This document shows positions 40,049 to 48,581 of a DNA stretch of 64,000 bases, piece after piece. Location of the stretch: assembly GCF_023156535.1 (NCBI RefSeq), contig NZ_JALNMH010000010.1, positions 124,001 to 188,000 on the forward strand. Direction: 5' to 3'. Within the stretch, counting starts at the first letter, position 1. Each line of letters opens with the position of its first letter. Position numbers and translations under genes: made by a program. The DNA comes from Pseudomarimonas salicorniae. Lineage in GTDB: Bacteria; Pseudomonadota; Gammaproteobacteria; Xanthomonadales; Xanthomonadaceae. The notes beneath the pieces are model-generated. The model was not told where the DNA came from. It saw nothing but the letters and a program-made list of their open reading frames with translations, and made no database searches.

Positions 40049-40698
40049 GGGTCTCTCCGCTGCGCCAGTTCGTCCTCGCGGCGGCGCTGTGGCTGCCGAT
40101 GGCCTTCTTTCTATGGGCCGTGCTGTCCAGCGCGGTGGTCTGGCCGGTGGCCCGCGTCGCCGACCTGGTCCTGCCGGCCTGGCTGCCCCATGTGGTCTCG
40201 GGCATCGAGCAGAGCGGCGCCCAGCTCGAGGTGGTCACCCGCCTGCAGACTGCCACCGATCCCCAGGGGCGTGTCGGCTTGCTGGTGCTGAACATGAATC
40301 CGTTGATCTACGCCTGGTGCATCGCCCTGTTCACGGGTCTGGTGATGGCGACCCCGCTCGCCGCCCGCCAGCGTGCCCTGCAGCTCGCCGTCGGGTTTTT
40401 CGTGCTCTGGCTGACCACAAGTTGGGGCGCGGTCTTCGATGCGCTCAAGCTGCTGGCCTTCGACGCCGGTCCACTGGGCGCGGCGGCGGTGAGTCGGGCC
40501 GGACTGTCGGTGGACGCCATCGCCCTGGGCTACCAGTTCGGCTACCTGATCCTGCCGGCAGTGACCCCGATCGCCCTGTGGGTGGTGCTCAACCGCCGCT
40601 TCCTCGAGCAGCTGGTCGGTTGGGCCGGGGAACCAGCGGGCGCCGATGGCGGTCCACCCCCGGCGATGGATACCGACGCCACCAAGGACAAGCCATGA
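40045..40698 (+). CDS. exosortase H-associated type membrane protein
   Basis: 217 residues with about five membrane helices. The pattern resembles what I recall of the exosortase-H (XrtH)-associated membrane protein family: opening with R-F[21 protein letters not shown], [14 protein letters not shown] in a periplasmic loop, [16 protein letters not shown], and [17 protein letters not shown] near the C-terminus. In genomes with an XrtH system, this family is normally near the XrtH transpeptidase and IPTLxxWG-type sorted proteins. None is visible in this window. Here the gene is squeezed between purL and gspE with four-base overlaps on both sides. The family assignment comes from recalled sequence pattern and needs a profile search. 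Confidence 0.65.
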   Translation: MRVSPLRQFVLAAALWLPMAFFLWAVLSSAVVWPVARVADLVLPAWLPHVVSGIEQSGAQLEVVTRLQTATDPQGRVGLLVLNMNPLIYAWCIALFTGLVMATPLAARQRALQLAVGFFVLWLTTSWGAVFDALKLLAFDAGPLGAAAVSRAGLSVDAIALGYQFGYLILPAVTPIALWVVLNRRFLEQLVGWAGEPAGADGGPPPAMDTDATKDKP

Positions 40699-42434
40699 GC
40701 GCGCTGACCCAGACGCCGGCCGAAGCGCCCGGCGAGGCCGCCGGACAGCTCGAGCTGGAAGAGCGGATCAGCGAGCAGCTGCTCGCCCGCGGCCGGCTGA
40801 AGGAGGCCGATCTCGGCCGCGCCCGGCGATTGCTGGAGGAGTCGGGTGGCTCGCTGATTTCGCTGATCACCCGGATCGGCCTTGCCTCGGAGCGCGACGT
40901 CGCCGAGGCCAGCGCCGAGGTGCTCGGCATGCCGCTGCTCTCATCCAAGGATTTTCCTGAGCAGGCCCCGCCCAACGTGCAGCTCTCGCAGCGCTTCCTG
41001 AAGCAGATGCACGTTTGCCCCGTGGCTGAGGCGGATGACCGCATCGACCTGCTGGTCGCCGATCCGCAGGATCCCTATCCGGCGCAGGCGGTGGCGATGG
41101 CGACCGGTCGGCCGGTGCGCTGCCTGATCGGCATCCGCTCCGAGGTTGACGACCTGATCGAGCGCCTTTACGGCGCCGGCAAGTCGGCCATGGGCACCAT
41201 CGTCGAGAATCTGTCGGAAGGCGAAGGCCGCGGCGAGGACGATATCGAGCACCTTCGCGACCTCGCCTCCGAGGCGCCGGTGATCCGCCTGGTCAACCTG
41301 GTCATCCAGCGCGCCGTCGAGGCGCGGGCCTCGGACATCCACATCGAGCCCTTCGAGAACCGGCTCAAGGTGCGTTACCGCATCGACGGCGTGCTGCAGG
41401 AAGTGGAGTCGCCGCCGGCGGGTTCCACCGCCGCGGTGATCTCGCGCGTCAAGATCATGGCCAAGCTCAATATTGCCGAGCGCCGACTGCCGCAGGATGG
41501 CCGCATCATGCTGCGGGTGCAGGGCAAGGAGCTCGACCTGCGCGTGTCCACCGTGCCGACCTCGCACGGTGAGTCGGTGGTGATGCGTATCCTCGATCGC
41601 GAATCGGTGGTTTTCGATTTCCACACCCTCGGTTTCACCGACGAATTCCTGCACAAGTTCATTCATGTGCTGGAGCAGCCGCACGGGATCCTGCTGGTCA
41701 CCGGACCGACCGGCTCGGGCAAGACGACGACGCTCTACACCGCGCTGTCAAAGATCAACACGCCGGACGTCAAGATCATCACCGTCGAGGACCCGGTCGA
41801 GTACCAGATCGAGGGCATCAACCAGATCCAGGCCAAGCCGCAGATCGGCCTCGACTTCGCCCATGCCCTGCGTTCGATCGTCCGCCAGGACCCGGACGTG
41901 ATCATGATCGGCGAAATGCGCGACCTGGAAACCTGCCGCATCGCCATCCAGTCGGCGCTCACCGGACATCTGGTGCTGTCCACGCTGCACACCAACAGCG
42001 CGTCCGGCGGCATCACCCGTCTGCTCGACATGGGCGTCGAGGACTACCTGCTGACCTCGACCATCAACGGCATCCTCGCCCAGCGTCTGGTGCGCCGCCT
42101 TGAGCCGACCCATCGCGAAGCCTATCCGGCGATGCCCGAGGTGATCGAGGAGTTCGGTCTGCGCCGCTTCACCCAGGACGAGCCGGTCACCCTCTACCGG
42201 CCGGTGGCCTCGCCGCTGACTTCGACCGGCTACCTCGGCCGGACCACGATCATGGAATTCCTGACCATGAGCGATCCGATCCGGCGGCTGGTGATGAAGC
42301 ACGCCGACACCGGCGTGATCGAGGCCGAGGCCAAGGTGCAGGGCATGCGCACCATGTACGAGGACGGCCTGGTCAAGGCGCTCGCCGGCACCACCACCAT
42401 CGAGGAGGTGCTGCGTGTCACGCAGGAAGGCTAG
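40695..42434 (+). CDS. gspE: type II secretion ATPase GspE
   Basis: 579-residue secretion motor ATPase. N1E/N2E domains occupy about 20-170 and the ATPase core follows: arginine-containing SDIHIEPFENRLKVRYRIDG, Walker A GPTGSGKT (337-344), Asp box, His box TLHTNSA. The C-terminal tetracysteine zinc module found in most GspE proteins is degenerate: the LCPxC and GCPxC positions read L-E470-P-T-H473 and A505-S506-P-L-T509. The surrounding GYLGRTTIMEFL is retained. First gene of an E-F-G-H-I-J-K-L-M-N-D operon, overlapping the preceding gene (ATGA) but separated from gspF by 163 bases of repeat-bearing DNA. Confidence 0.95.
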   Translation: MSALTQTPAEAPGEAAGQLELEERISEQLLARGRLKEADLGRARRLLEESGGSLISLITRIGLASERDVAEASAEVLGMPLLSSKDFPEQAPPNVQLSQRFLKQMHVCPVAEADDRIDLLVADPQDPYPAQAVAMATGRPVRCLIGIRSEVDDLIERLYGAGKSAMGTIVENLSEGEGRGEDDIEHLRDLASEAPVIRLVNLVIQRAVEARASDIHIEPFENRLKVRYRIDGVLQEVESPPAGSTAAVISRVKIMAKLNIAERRLPQDGRIMLRVQGKELDLRVSTVPTSHGESVVMRILDRESVVFDFHTLGFTDEFLHKFIHVLEQPHGILLVTGPTGSGKTTTLYTALSKINTPDVKIITVEDPVEYQIEGINQIQAKPQIGLDFAHALRSIVRQDPDVIMIGEMRDLETCRIAIQSALTGHLVLSTLHTNSASGGITRLLDMGVEDYLLTSTINGILAQRLVRRLEPTHREAYPAMPEVIEEFGLRRFTQDEPVTLYRPVASPLTSTGYLGRTTIMEFLTMSDPIRRLVMKHADTGVIEAEAKVQGMRTMYEDGLVKALAGTTTIEEVLRVTQEG

Positions 42435-42436
42435 TT

Positions 42437-42590
42437 CCGTGATTCGTGATTCGTCATTCGTGATTCGTAGAAGCCCGGCTGCGCCGGTCATTGATTCGCG
42501 TGTGGTGCCTGGTGGATTGGTCGATCCCGTCGCCGGCCGGAGAGGCGCCTTCGCTGTTGCGAATCACGAATCACAAATCACGAATCACGG
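42437..42590. repeat. inverted pair of 4x heptamer arrays between gspE and gspF
   Basis: Four tandem heptamers (GTGATTC, GTGATTC, GTCATTC, GTGATTC) at 42439-42466 face four reverse-complement heptamers (GAATCAC, GAATCAC, AAATCAC, GAATCAC) at 42561-42588. The 31-base arms 42437-42467 and 42560-42590 are complementary at 29 of 31 positions around a 92-base centre that contains one further GATTCG (42493-42498). No flanking target-site duplication and no ORF in the element. It fills the gspE-gspF gap, the only long gap in the operon. Confidence 0.9.
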
Positions 42591-42597
42591 CTTCTGA

Positions 42598-43815
42598 ATG
42601 CCCCTCTTCCGCTACAAGGCCTTCACCCCCGCGGGCGACGCCATCGATGGTGCGATGGAGGCGTCGAGCGCGGAGGAGGTGATCGCCAGGATCCAGGACG
42701 CCGGCAACCTTCCGGTCGAGGCGAAGCCTGCCGATGCGGTGGGCGGGGGCGGATTCCTCGGCCTGTTCCGCAAGCGCGATGCGCTGAGCGCGGATCAGGT
42801 CCTTCAGTTCACCCAGCAGCTGGCTACCCTGCTCGGGGCCGGCCAGCCGCTGGACCGGGCATTGCAGATCCTGCTCGACCTGCCGGAGTCGGAGGCCGCG
42901 CGCAAGGTGATCGAGCGCATTCGCGAAACCGTGCGCGGTGGCGCGCCGCTCTCGGCCGGGCTCGAGCAGCAGCACGGCATGTTCTCCAAGCTCTACATCA
43001 ACATGGTGAGGGCCGGCGAGGTCGGCGGCTCGCTGCACGACACCTTGAGGCGCCTCGCCGACTACCTCGAGCGCAGCAAGGCGCTCAAGGAGAGCGTGAT
43101 CAATGCGCTGATCTACCCGGTCATCCTGGTACTGATGGTGCTCGGATCGCTGGCCCTGCTGCTCGGCTACGTGGTGCCGCAGTTCATGCCGCTGTTCCAG
43201 GACATGGGCGCCGAGCTGCCCCTGCTGACCCAGATCGTGCTCTGGGTGGGCGATGCGCTGAATGCCGGCTGGTGGATGATCCTCGGGATCTTCGTGCTGT
43301 TGCTGGTGGTGCTGCGCCGGCAGTTGAACGATCCGCAGCGCAGGGCCCAGATCGATGCCTGGCTGCTTCAGCGCGGCAGGATCGGTGACCTCGTTGCCAA
43401 GATCGAGACCGCGCGCCTTGCGCGCACGCTCGGCACCCTGCTGCACAACGGTGTGCCGCTGCTGGCCTCGCTGTCGATCGCACGCAACGTCATGGGGAAC
43501 TTGGCCCTGGTCGAGGCGGTCGATGAATCGGCCGAGGCGGTCAAGACCGGCTCGGGGCTTGCGCTATCCTTGGCCCGCAGCAAGCGCTTCCCGCGCCTGG
43601 CCCTGCAGATGGTGCAGGTCGGCGAAGAGTCCGGCGAACTGGACACCATGCTGCTCAAGGTGGCAGACACCTTCGACATCGAAGTCCGCAATACGCTGGA
43701 CCGGCTGCTGGCGGCCCTGGTGCCGCTGCTCACCATCGTCATGGCGGGCGTGATCGCGATGATCGTGCTGGCCATCCTGCTTCCCATTCTCGATCTCAGC
43801 ACCGTGGTTGGATGA
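42598..43815 (+). CDS. gspF: type II secretion inner-membrane platform protein GspF
   Basis: 405-residue polytopic platform protein with two homologous T2SSF cytoplasmic domains and three membrane helices (near 170-195, 222-242 and 375-400). The N-terminus MPLFRYKAFTPAGDAIDG is the standard GspF opening, which fixes the ATG at 42598 even though no ribosome-binding site is visible; the right arm of the repeat lies immediately upstream. LTQQLATLLGAGQPLDRAL-like and LARTLGTLLHNGVPLL motifs mark the two domains. It interacts with GspE, GspL and the pseudopilus base. Confidence 0.95.
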   Translation: MPLFRYKAFTPAGDAIDGAMEASSAEEVIARIQDAGNLPVEAKPADAVGGGGFLGLFRKRDALSADQVLQFTQQLATLLGAGQPLDRALQILLDLPESEAARKVIERIRETVRGGAPLSAGLEQQHGMFSKLYINMVRAGEVGGSLHDTLRRLADYLERSKALKESVINALIYPVILVLMVLGSLALLLGYVVPQFMPLFQDMGAELPLLTQIVLWVGDALNAGWWMILGIFVLLLVVLRRQLNDPQRRAQIDAWLLQRGRIGDLVAKIETARLARTLGTLLHNGVPLLASLSIARNVMGNLALVEAVDESAEAVKTGSGLALSLARSKRFPRLALQMVQVGEESGELDTMLLKVADTFDIEVRNTLDRLLAALVPLLTIVMAGVIAMIVLAILLPILDLSTVVG

Positions 43816-43819
43816 CGAC

Positions 43820-44254
43820 ATGAACCGAATTTCCCTGAAACCGTCCCGGTCCGGCCTGCGCCAGGCGGGCTTCACCCTCATCGAGATCCTGATCGTGGTC
43901 GGCATCATCGCGATCATCGGCGGCATCGTCGCCAACCGGATCTTCGGCGGCCAGGACCGTGCCAAGTGGCAGTTGGCCAAGTCGCAGGTGCAGACGCTCG
44001 CGGCCAAGATCGAGTCCTATGAACTGGACAACGGCGGTCCGCCCAACCAGCTCCAGGATCTGGTCACCCAGCCCAGCGGTGCCGGCAGCTGGCTCGGCCC
44101 ATATGCCAAGGAGGCCGAGCTGAAGGACCCATGGGGCAAGCCCTTCGAGTACCGCGTCCCCGGTCAGAACGCCAAGTTCGACCTGGTGAGTCTCGGCGCC
44201 GACGGCCGCCCCGGCGGCGACAGCTGGAACCGCGACATCTCCAACGCGGACTGA
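43820..44254 (+). CDS. gspG: type II secretion major pseudopilin GspG
   Basis: 144-residue major pseudopilin. The prepilin peptidase site is G17|FTLIEILIVV with Glu at +5, followed by the hydrophobic helix and the globular domain with calcium-binding-site type residues near the end (GADGRPGGDSWNRDIS). LGPYAKEAELKDPWGKPFEYR is the conserved core of GspG. The ATG at 43820 is used; it begins four bases after the gspF stop. Polymerises into the periplasmic pseudopilus. Confidence 0.96.
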   Translation: MNRISLKPSRSGLRQAGFTLIEILIVVGIIAIIGGIVANRIFGGQDRAKWQLAKSQVQTLAAKIESYELDNGGPPNQLQDLVTQPSGAGSWLGPYAKEAELKDPWGKPFEYRVPGQNAKFDLVSLGADGRPGGDSWNRDISNAD

Positions 44255-44259
44255 GGCCG

Positions 44260-44733
44260 ATGGGCGCGCGCGTCCGCACGGCGCGGCGGGCGACGCGCGG
44301 GTTCACCCTGATCGAGATCATCGTCGTGGTGGCGCTGATCGCGGTGCTTACCGCGATCATTGCCTCGGTGATCAGCGGCGGCCTCGGCAGCTCGCGGGTG
44401 CGCGCCGCCTCCAAGGATCTGGTCGCCGCCCTGCGCTCGACCCGGGCGATGGCGGTGGTCGAGCGAGAATCGCAGGTGCTGGTGCTGGACGTCGAACGCC
44501 GCGCCTACAAGGCCCCGGGGCGGGACTGGGTCGAGCTGCCTGAGGACATGGAAATGTCGATGCTCACCGCGGCCGAGGAGCAGCTCGACGAAGGGCAGGG
44601 CCAGATCCGGTTCTTCCCCGATGGGTCCTCGACCGGTGGCAATATCGAGCTGATCCGGGGTGAGGCGGTCTGGCGCATCGAGATTGGCTGGCTCACCGGG
44701 GAGGTACGCATGAACCCCGAGGCCAACCGCTGA
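44260..44733 (+). CDS. gspH: type II secretion minor pseudopilin GspH
   Basis: 157-residue minor pseudopilin. Cleavage site G14|FTLIEIIVVVALI, then a beta-rich globular domain with RFFPDGSSTGG, the typical GspH/FimT strand near the C-terminus. Starts five bases after gspG (ATG at 44260); the longer frame running back through gspG is an overlap artefact. Sits in the middle of the pseudopilus core set G-H-I-J-K. Confidence 0.92.
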   Translation: MGARVRTARRATRGFTLIEIIVVVALIAVLTAIIASVISGGLGSSRVRAASKDLVAALRSTRAMAVVERESQVLVLDVERRAYKAPGRDWVELPEDMEMSMLTAAEEQLDEGQGQIRFFPDGSSTGGNIELIRGEAVWRIEIGWLTGEVRMNPEANR

Positions 44734-44767
44734 ACTCGCTGCCGCATCGCCGGTCCCAGACTCCGCC

Positions 44768-45229
44768 ATGAGCCTTTCCCCTCGCCCCGCCAGCCCGCTT
44801 CGCCCCCCTGCGCCCCGCGGCCGAAGGCAGCGCGGCTTCACCCTGCTCGAGGTGGTCGCGGCCTTTGCCATCCTGGCGCTGGGGCTGGGCCTTGCCATGC
44901 GCGCGGCCACTGGTGCCATGCAGCAGAGCCGGCAGGCGGCCGAGCATACCCGCGCCGCACTTCATGCACGCTCGATCCTCGACACGCTCGGCGTCGGCGA
45001 GCCGCTGGAGGAGGGCGTCTATGAAGGTGAGTTCGCCGACGGCTATCGCTGGGTGGCCGAGGTCGGGCCGCACGAGCTGGCCGCGGAGGAGCTTCCGGTC
45101 GGCTTCGACCCCCAGCTGGGCGCGGTACGCCTGCTGCGCATCGACCTGGTGGTGGAGTGGGAGCGCGGGCAGCAGACCGCCCAGGCCCGCTTCGCCAGCC
45201 TTCGCGCCATGCTTCCGGAGCGCCCATGA
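44768..45229 (+). CDS. gspI: type II secretion minor pseudopilin GspI
   Basis: 153-residue minor pseudopilin. The leader is long and basic (23 residues, Arg/Pro-rich) before G23|FTLLEVVAAFAILALGLG. The globular part is small, as expected for GspI, which forms the tip complex with GspJ and GspK. The stop overlaps the gspJ ATG (ATGA). Confidence 0.92.
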   Translation: MSLSPRPASPLRPPAPRGRRQRGFTLLEVVAAFAILALGLGLAMRAATGAMQQSRQAAEHTRAALHARSILDTLGVGEPLEEGVYEGEFADGYRWVAEVGPHELAAEELPVGFDPQLGAVRLLRIDLVVEWERGQQTAQARFASLRAMLPERP

Positions 45230-45942
45230 GCCCGGCGCCGCATCGCCAGCATGGCTTCACCCTGCTCGAGATCCTGCTCAGCGTGGCCCTGCTGTCGCTG
45301 GTCATTGCCCTGGCCTACGGGAGCATCCGCGTGGCGGTCCAGGCCAGCCGCAGCGGCGAGGCGCTGATCGAGCGCACGGAAGAGGCGCGCACCACCCAGC
45401 AGTTCCTGCGCCGCCAGCTGAGCCAGATGCTGCCGACCCCCTACGAGCGCCTGGAGGACTCCGGCGAAGAGACCCGTTTCGAGGGCTCGGCGGACTTCAT
45501 CCGCTTCGTTGCGCCGATGCCCGGCTACCTCTCGCGCGGCGGCGCCCATGTCCAGGAGCTGGCGCTCGTGCGGGTGCGCGACGGCTACCAGCTTGAGTTC
45601 CGCCACGCCCAGCTCAACGGCTTCGACCCGGTCCTCGGCTTCGATCCCGAGCAGGAGCCGGTGGTGCTGATCGACGGCATCAGCGATGCCGCCTTCTCGT
45701 TCCGTCGCGTCGAGCCCGAGGGCGGGCTGTCCGGGTGGATGGCCGAATGGGACGAACCGCAGTCGCTGCCGCTGATGCTGCGCCTCGAGATCGAGTTCGA
45801 CAGCGCCGATCAGCGCAGCTGGCCGGAATTCGAGGTCGCGAGCCTGGCCGCCTCGGCCGGGCTGGGGCTGGGCATGGGTTCCGGGCAACTGGGTCGCGGC
45901 GGCTCGATGCGGCGTCCTCCCCGACCGCGTGACAGCCAATGA
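45226..45942 (+). CDS. gspJ: type II secretion minor pseudopilin GspJ
   Basis: 238-residue minor pseudopilin. Cleavage site G10|FTLLEILLSVALLSL; the larger beta-rich domain (with RRQLSQMLP and VLIDGISDAAFSF) is typical of GspJ, which packs between GspI and GspK at the tip. It overlaps gspI by four bases at its start and gspK by four at its end. The C-terminus is Gly/Arg/Pro-rich. Confidence 0.93.
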   Translation: MSPAPHRQHGFTLLEILLSVALLSLVIALAYGSIRVAVQASRSGEALIERTEEARTTQQFLRRQLSQMLPTPYERLEDSGEETRFEGSADFIRFVAPMPGYLSRGGAHVQELALVRVRDGYQLEFRHAQLNGFDPVLGFDPEQEPVVLIDGISDAAFSFRRVEPEGGLSGWMAEWDEPQSLPLMLRLEIEFDSADQRSWPEFEVASLAASAGLGLGMGSGQLGRGGSMRRPPRPRDSQ

Positions 45943-46829
45943 TCGCGACCCAGCGCGGCGCCGCGTTCCTGATCGTGATGTGGTTGCTGGCCCTGCTGGC
46001 GATCATCCTCGGCGCATTCGCCCTGCTGGCCCGCAGCGAGCGGCTGCAGGCCCGCCATCTGTATGACACCACCCAGGCCCGCTATGCGGCCGAGGCCGGC
46101 GTGCACCGCGCGGTGTTCGCCATGGCGATTCCTGACCCTACCCAGCGCTGGGTGCCCGACGGCCGGCCGTACACGATAGAGTTCGGCGGCGCACAGATCG
46201 AGGTCGAGGTCACCGACGAGACCGGCAAGATCGACCTCAACTCGGTCGACGTCACCGTGCTCTCGCAGTTCCTGATGGGCTTCGAGCTGCCGCTCGACGA
46301 GGCCAACGCGCTGGCGGCGGCGATCATCGACTGGCGCGATCCCGACGATCTGGTCACCCTGAACGGCGCCGAGATCGAGGAGTACGAGGCGGCCGGACTC
46401 GACTACGGCCCGCGCAATGCGCCCTTCGAGCTGATCGCCGAGGTCCAGCAGGTGCTGGGAATGAACTATGCGCTCTTCGAGCAGGTCGCACCGTACCTCA
46501 CGATCTACTCGGGTCTTGCCATGCCCAATCCTTCCTTTGCCGCCGCCCCCGTCCTGCAGGCCCTTCCGGGCATGGACCCGGCGCTGGCCGAGCAGGCGCT
46601 GGCCGCGCGATTCGGTTTCGATCCGGTCCTTGGCGGCGATCCCGTGGCGATGCCGGACGGCACGCCCCTCGTGGTCACTGCCGGCAGCGGCACGTATAGT
46701 ATTAGGTCGCGCGCCCGCCTCCCGAACGGTGCCTGGACCGAACTGGACACCGCGGTCCGGCTTGGGGGCGTGCCGATTTCCGGGCTTGCCTTCTCCGTCC
46801 TCCGCTGGCAGGACGGCGCCCAGCCGTAG
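45939..46829 (+). CDS. gspK: type II secretion minor pseudopilin GspK
   Basis: 296-residue largest minor pseudopilin, capping the pseudopilus tip. The leader is short (QRG|AAFLIVMWLLALLAII), and position +5 is not Glu, a normal peculiarity of GspK. An alpha domain with VTDETGKIDLNSVDVTVL and a DWRDPDD motif (ALAAAIIDWRDPDDLV) matches the GspK fold. It overlaps gspJ (ATGA) and lies ten bases before the gspL start. Confidence 0.94.
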   Translation: MIATQRGAAFLIVMWLLALLAIILGAFALLARSERLQARHLYDTTQARYAAEAGVHRAVFAMAIPDPTQRWVPDGRPYTIEFGGAQIEVEVTDETGKIDLNSVDVTVLSQFLMGFELPLDEANALAAAIIDWRDPDDLVTLNGAEIEEYEAAGLDYGPRNAPFELIAEVQQVLGMNYALFEQVAPYLTIYSGLAMPNPSFAAAPVLQALPGMDPALAEQALAARFGFDPVLGGDPVAMPDGTPLVVTAGSGTYSIRSRARLPNGAWTELDTAVRLGGVPISGLAFSVLRWQDGAQP

Positions 46830-46839
46830 AGATCCCACC

Positions 46840-47970
46840 TTGACGACGCTTCCCTTCGCCGACGCGCTGACGCCGATGCTGGGCCGCCTGAGGGCGCGCT
46901 ACCAGCAGTCCCGCCTGCCCGGTTTTCTCGACTGGTGGTTCGGCGAGCTGCGCGGTCTGCTGCCGCAGCGCTGGCAGGCCTATCTCCGGGTCCAGCAGAC
47001 CCAGCTCCTGCTGCGCCGCATCGGCGATGTGCTCCACCTGGAGGCCGCTGAAGGCGGTTCCACGGAGACGCTGGGCCAGATCCACGCGGAGTCGCCGCCC
47101 GGCGAACTGCAGCTGAGCGAGCAGGTTGGCGCCGAGGCCGCACGGGCCCCGCGCATCCTGCTGCTCCCCGCCGACGCGGTCCTGGTCCGGCGGCTGTCCT
47201 TTCCGGCCGCCGCGGCAGGCAATGTCCGCTCGCTGGTCGGATTCGAGATCGATCGGCAGACGCCATTCCGCGCCGATCAGGTCGAGTACGACTGTCGGTT
47301 GCTGCCGGCCGAGAAGGGAGCCCGTCAGGTATCGGTGGAGCTGGCCGTAGTGACCCGCGAGCGCCTGGCGTCTGAGCTGGCGGGCCTGGGCGAGCTCGCC
47401 CAGCGGCTCGACGCCGTCGACGTCGCCCGCGAGGGCGGGCGGGCGGGGTTCAACCTGCTGCCCCCGGCCCAGCGGCGCCCGCACGACCATCGCCCCATGC
47501 TGATCAACCTGGCTCTCGTCGCCTTCAGTGCCAGCCTGCTGCTGCTGGCCATGGGCCAGCTGGTCGAGAACCGCCGCGAGGCCGTGGCCCAGGTCGAGGC
47601 CGAGGTCGAGGCGAGGCGGGTCGAGGCGCGGAGGACCGCCCAACTGCGCAAGACCCTGGAGGAGGCGGCCACCGCGGCCAATTTCCTCGCCGAACACAAG
47701 GCTCAGCGTCCGACCACCATCAGCCTGCTGCGCGACCTGACCGACATCCTGCCTGACGACACTTTCCTGGAACGGCTGACCATCACCGGTGCCGACCTCA
47801 GCCTGACCGTGCAAAGCGGCTCGGCCGCCAAGCTGATCGGCTTGTTCCAGACCTCGGGGCAGTTCGCCGACCCGACCTTGCTCGGCGCCGTGCAGCCCGA
47901 CTCGCGCACCGGCAAGGACCGCGCGACGCTGACGGTCAAGGCGATCGACGGCGGGGAGGGCGGGTCATGA
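46840..47970 (+). CDS. gspL: type II secretion protein GspL (PilN-domain form)
   Basis: 376-residue assembly platform protein. A cytoplasmic actin-like region (about 1-215) contains LPADAVLVRRLSFPA and VGFEIDRQTPFRADQVEYD, a membrane helix spans about 225-245, then a coiled coil and a periplasmic ferredoxin-like (PilN-type) domain to the end. The TTG start at 46840 is inferred because it lies ten bases after gspK and gives the N-terminal LPGFLDWWFGELRGLLP segment common in xanthomonad GspL; an ATG at 46876 is the alternative. Recruits GspE to the membrane. It overlaps gspM by four bases. Confidence 0.88.
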   Translation: MTTLPFADALTPMLGRLRARYQQSRLPGFLDWWFGELRGLLPQRWQAYLRVQQTQLLLRRIGDVLHLEAAEGGSTETLGQIHAESPPGELQLSEQVGAEAARAPRILLLPADAVLVRRLSFPAAAAGNVRSLVGFEIDRQTPFRADQVEYDCRLLPAEKGARQVSVELAVVTRERLASELAGLGELAQRLDAVDVAREGGRAGFNLLPPAQRRPHDHRPMLINLALVAFSASLLLLAMGQLVENRREAVAQVEAEVEARRVEARRTAQLRKTLEEAATAANFLAEHKAQRPTTISLLRDLTDILPDDTFLERLTITGADLSLTVQSGSAAKLIGLFQTSGQFADPTLLGAVQPDSRTGKDRATLTVKAIDGGEGGS

Positions 47971-48581
47971 GTGGCTTTCGCGGAAATCGCCGGGCCAGCC
48001 GGGTGGCTGCGGTCTCCCTGCTCGCCCTCATCCTGCTGCTGGGCTACTTCCTCGGCGTGCACTGGTGGTTCACCGCCCCCTTCCTGGAGGCCCGCGCAGC
48101 GCTGATCGAGGCGCGCGACCAGGAACTGCAGCTGCGCACCGTGGCACAGCTGCGCGAGGAACTGCAGCGCGAGCTGGAGGAAGTGCGGCGCTTCGAAGCC
48201 AGCAACCCGGAGTTTCTGCCGGAAGCCAACTTCGATCTCGCGGCATCGGCGATCATCCAGCGTCTGCAGGCGTTGGTGGACGAGCAGGGGGCGGGCCAGG
48301 AATGCACCCTCATCAGCCGCTCGCCGTTCCGATCCTCGATCGAGGAGCCGTTCCAGCGGGTCACCATCAAGGTGCGGATCCGCTGTTCGCTCGACCACCT
48401 CGCCCCGGTGGTCCACGGCCTTGAGGCCGGGAGTCCACGGCTGTTCATCAACGAGTTTTCGGTGATCAACCGCGCCGGAATCTACTCGCGTCGACCGCAG
48501 GCCCAGACCCAGGGGCTGATCGATGCAAACTTCGATGTCTATGGCTTCCTTCGAACGGCACCTGCCAGGGAGGGCGCATGA
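47967..48581 (+). CDS. gspM: type II secretion protein GspM
   Basis: 204-residue bitopic inner-membrane protein with a membrane helix at about 13-32, a coiled coil (35-75) and a periplasmic ferredoxin-like domain (LISRSPFRSSIEEPFQRVTIKVRI). It matches the GspM variant found with Xps-type operons and pairs with GspL. Overlaps gspL (ATGA) and gspN (ATGA). Confidence 0.88.
   Translation: MSGFRGNRRASRVAAVSLLALILLLGYFLGVHWWFTAPFLEARAALIEARDQELQLRTVAQLREELQRELEEVRRFEASNPEFLPEANFDLAASAIIQRLQALVDEQGAGQECTLISRSPFRSSIEEPFQRVTIKVRIRCSLDHLAPVVHGLEAGSPRLFINEFSVINRAGIYSRRPQAQTQGLIDANFDVYGFLRTAPAREGA

Noticed and set aside
42437-42590. CRISPR-like array between gspE and gspF
   Set aside because: The units are 7-base tandem heptamers without spacers, in two opposing groups; this is not a CRISPR arrangement and no cas gene is present.
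42430-42597. Insertion sequence or transposon remnant at the heptamer repeat
   Set aside because: No transposase fragment and no target-site duplication at the borders; kept as a repeat of unknown nature.
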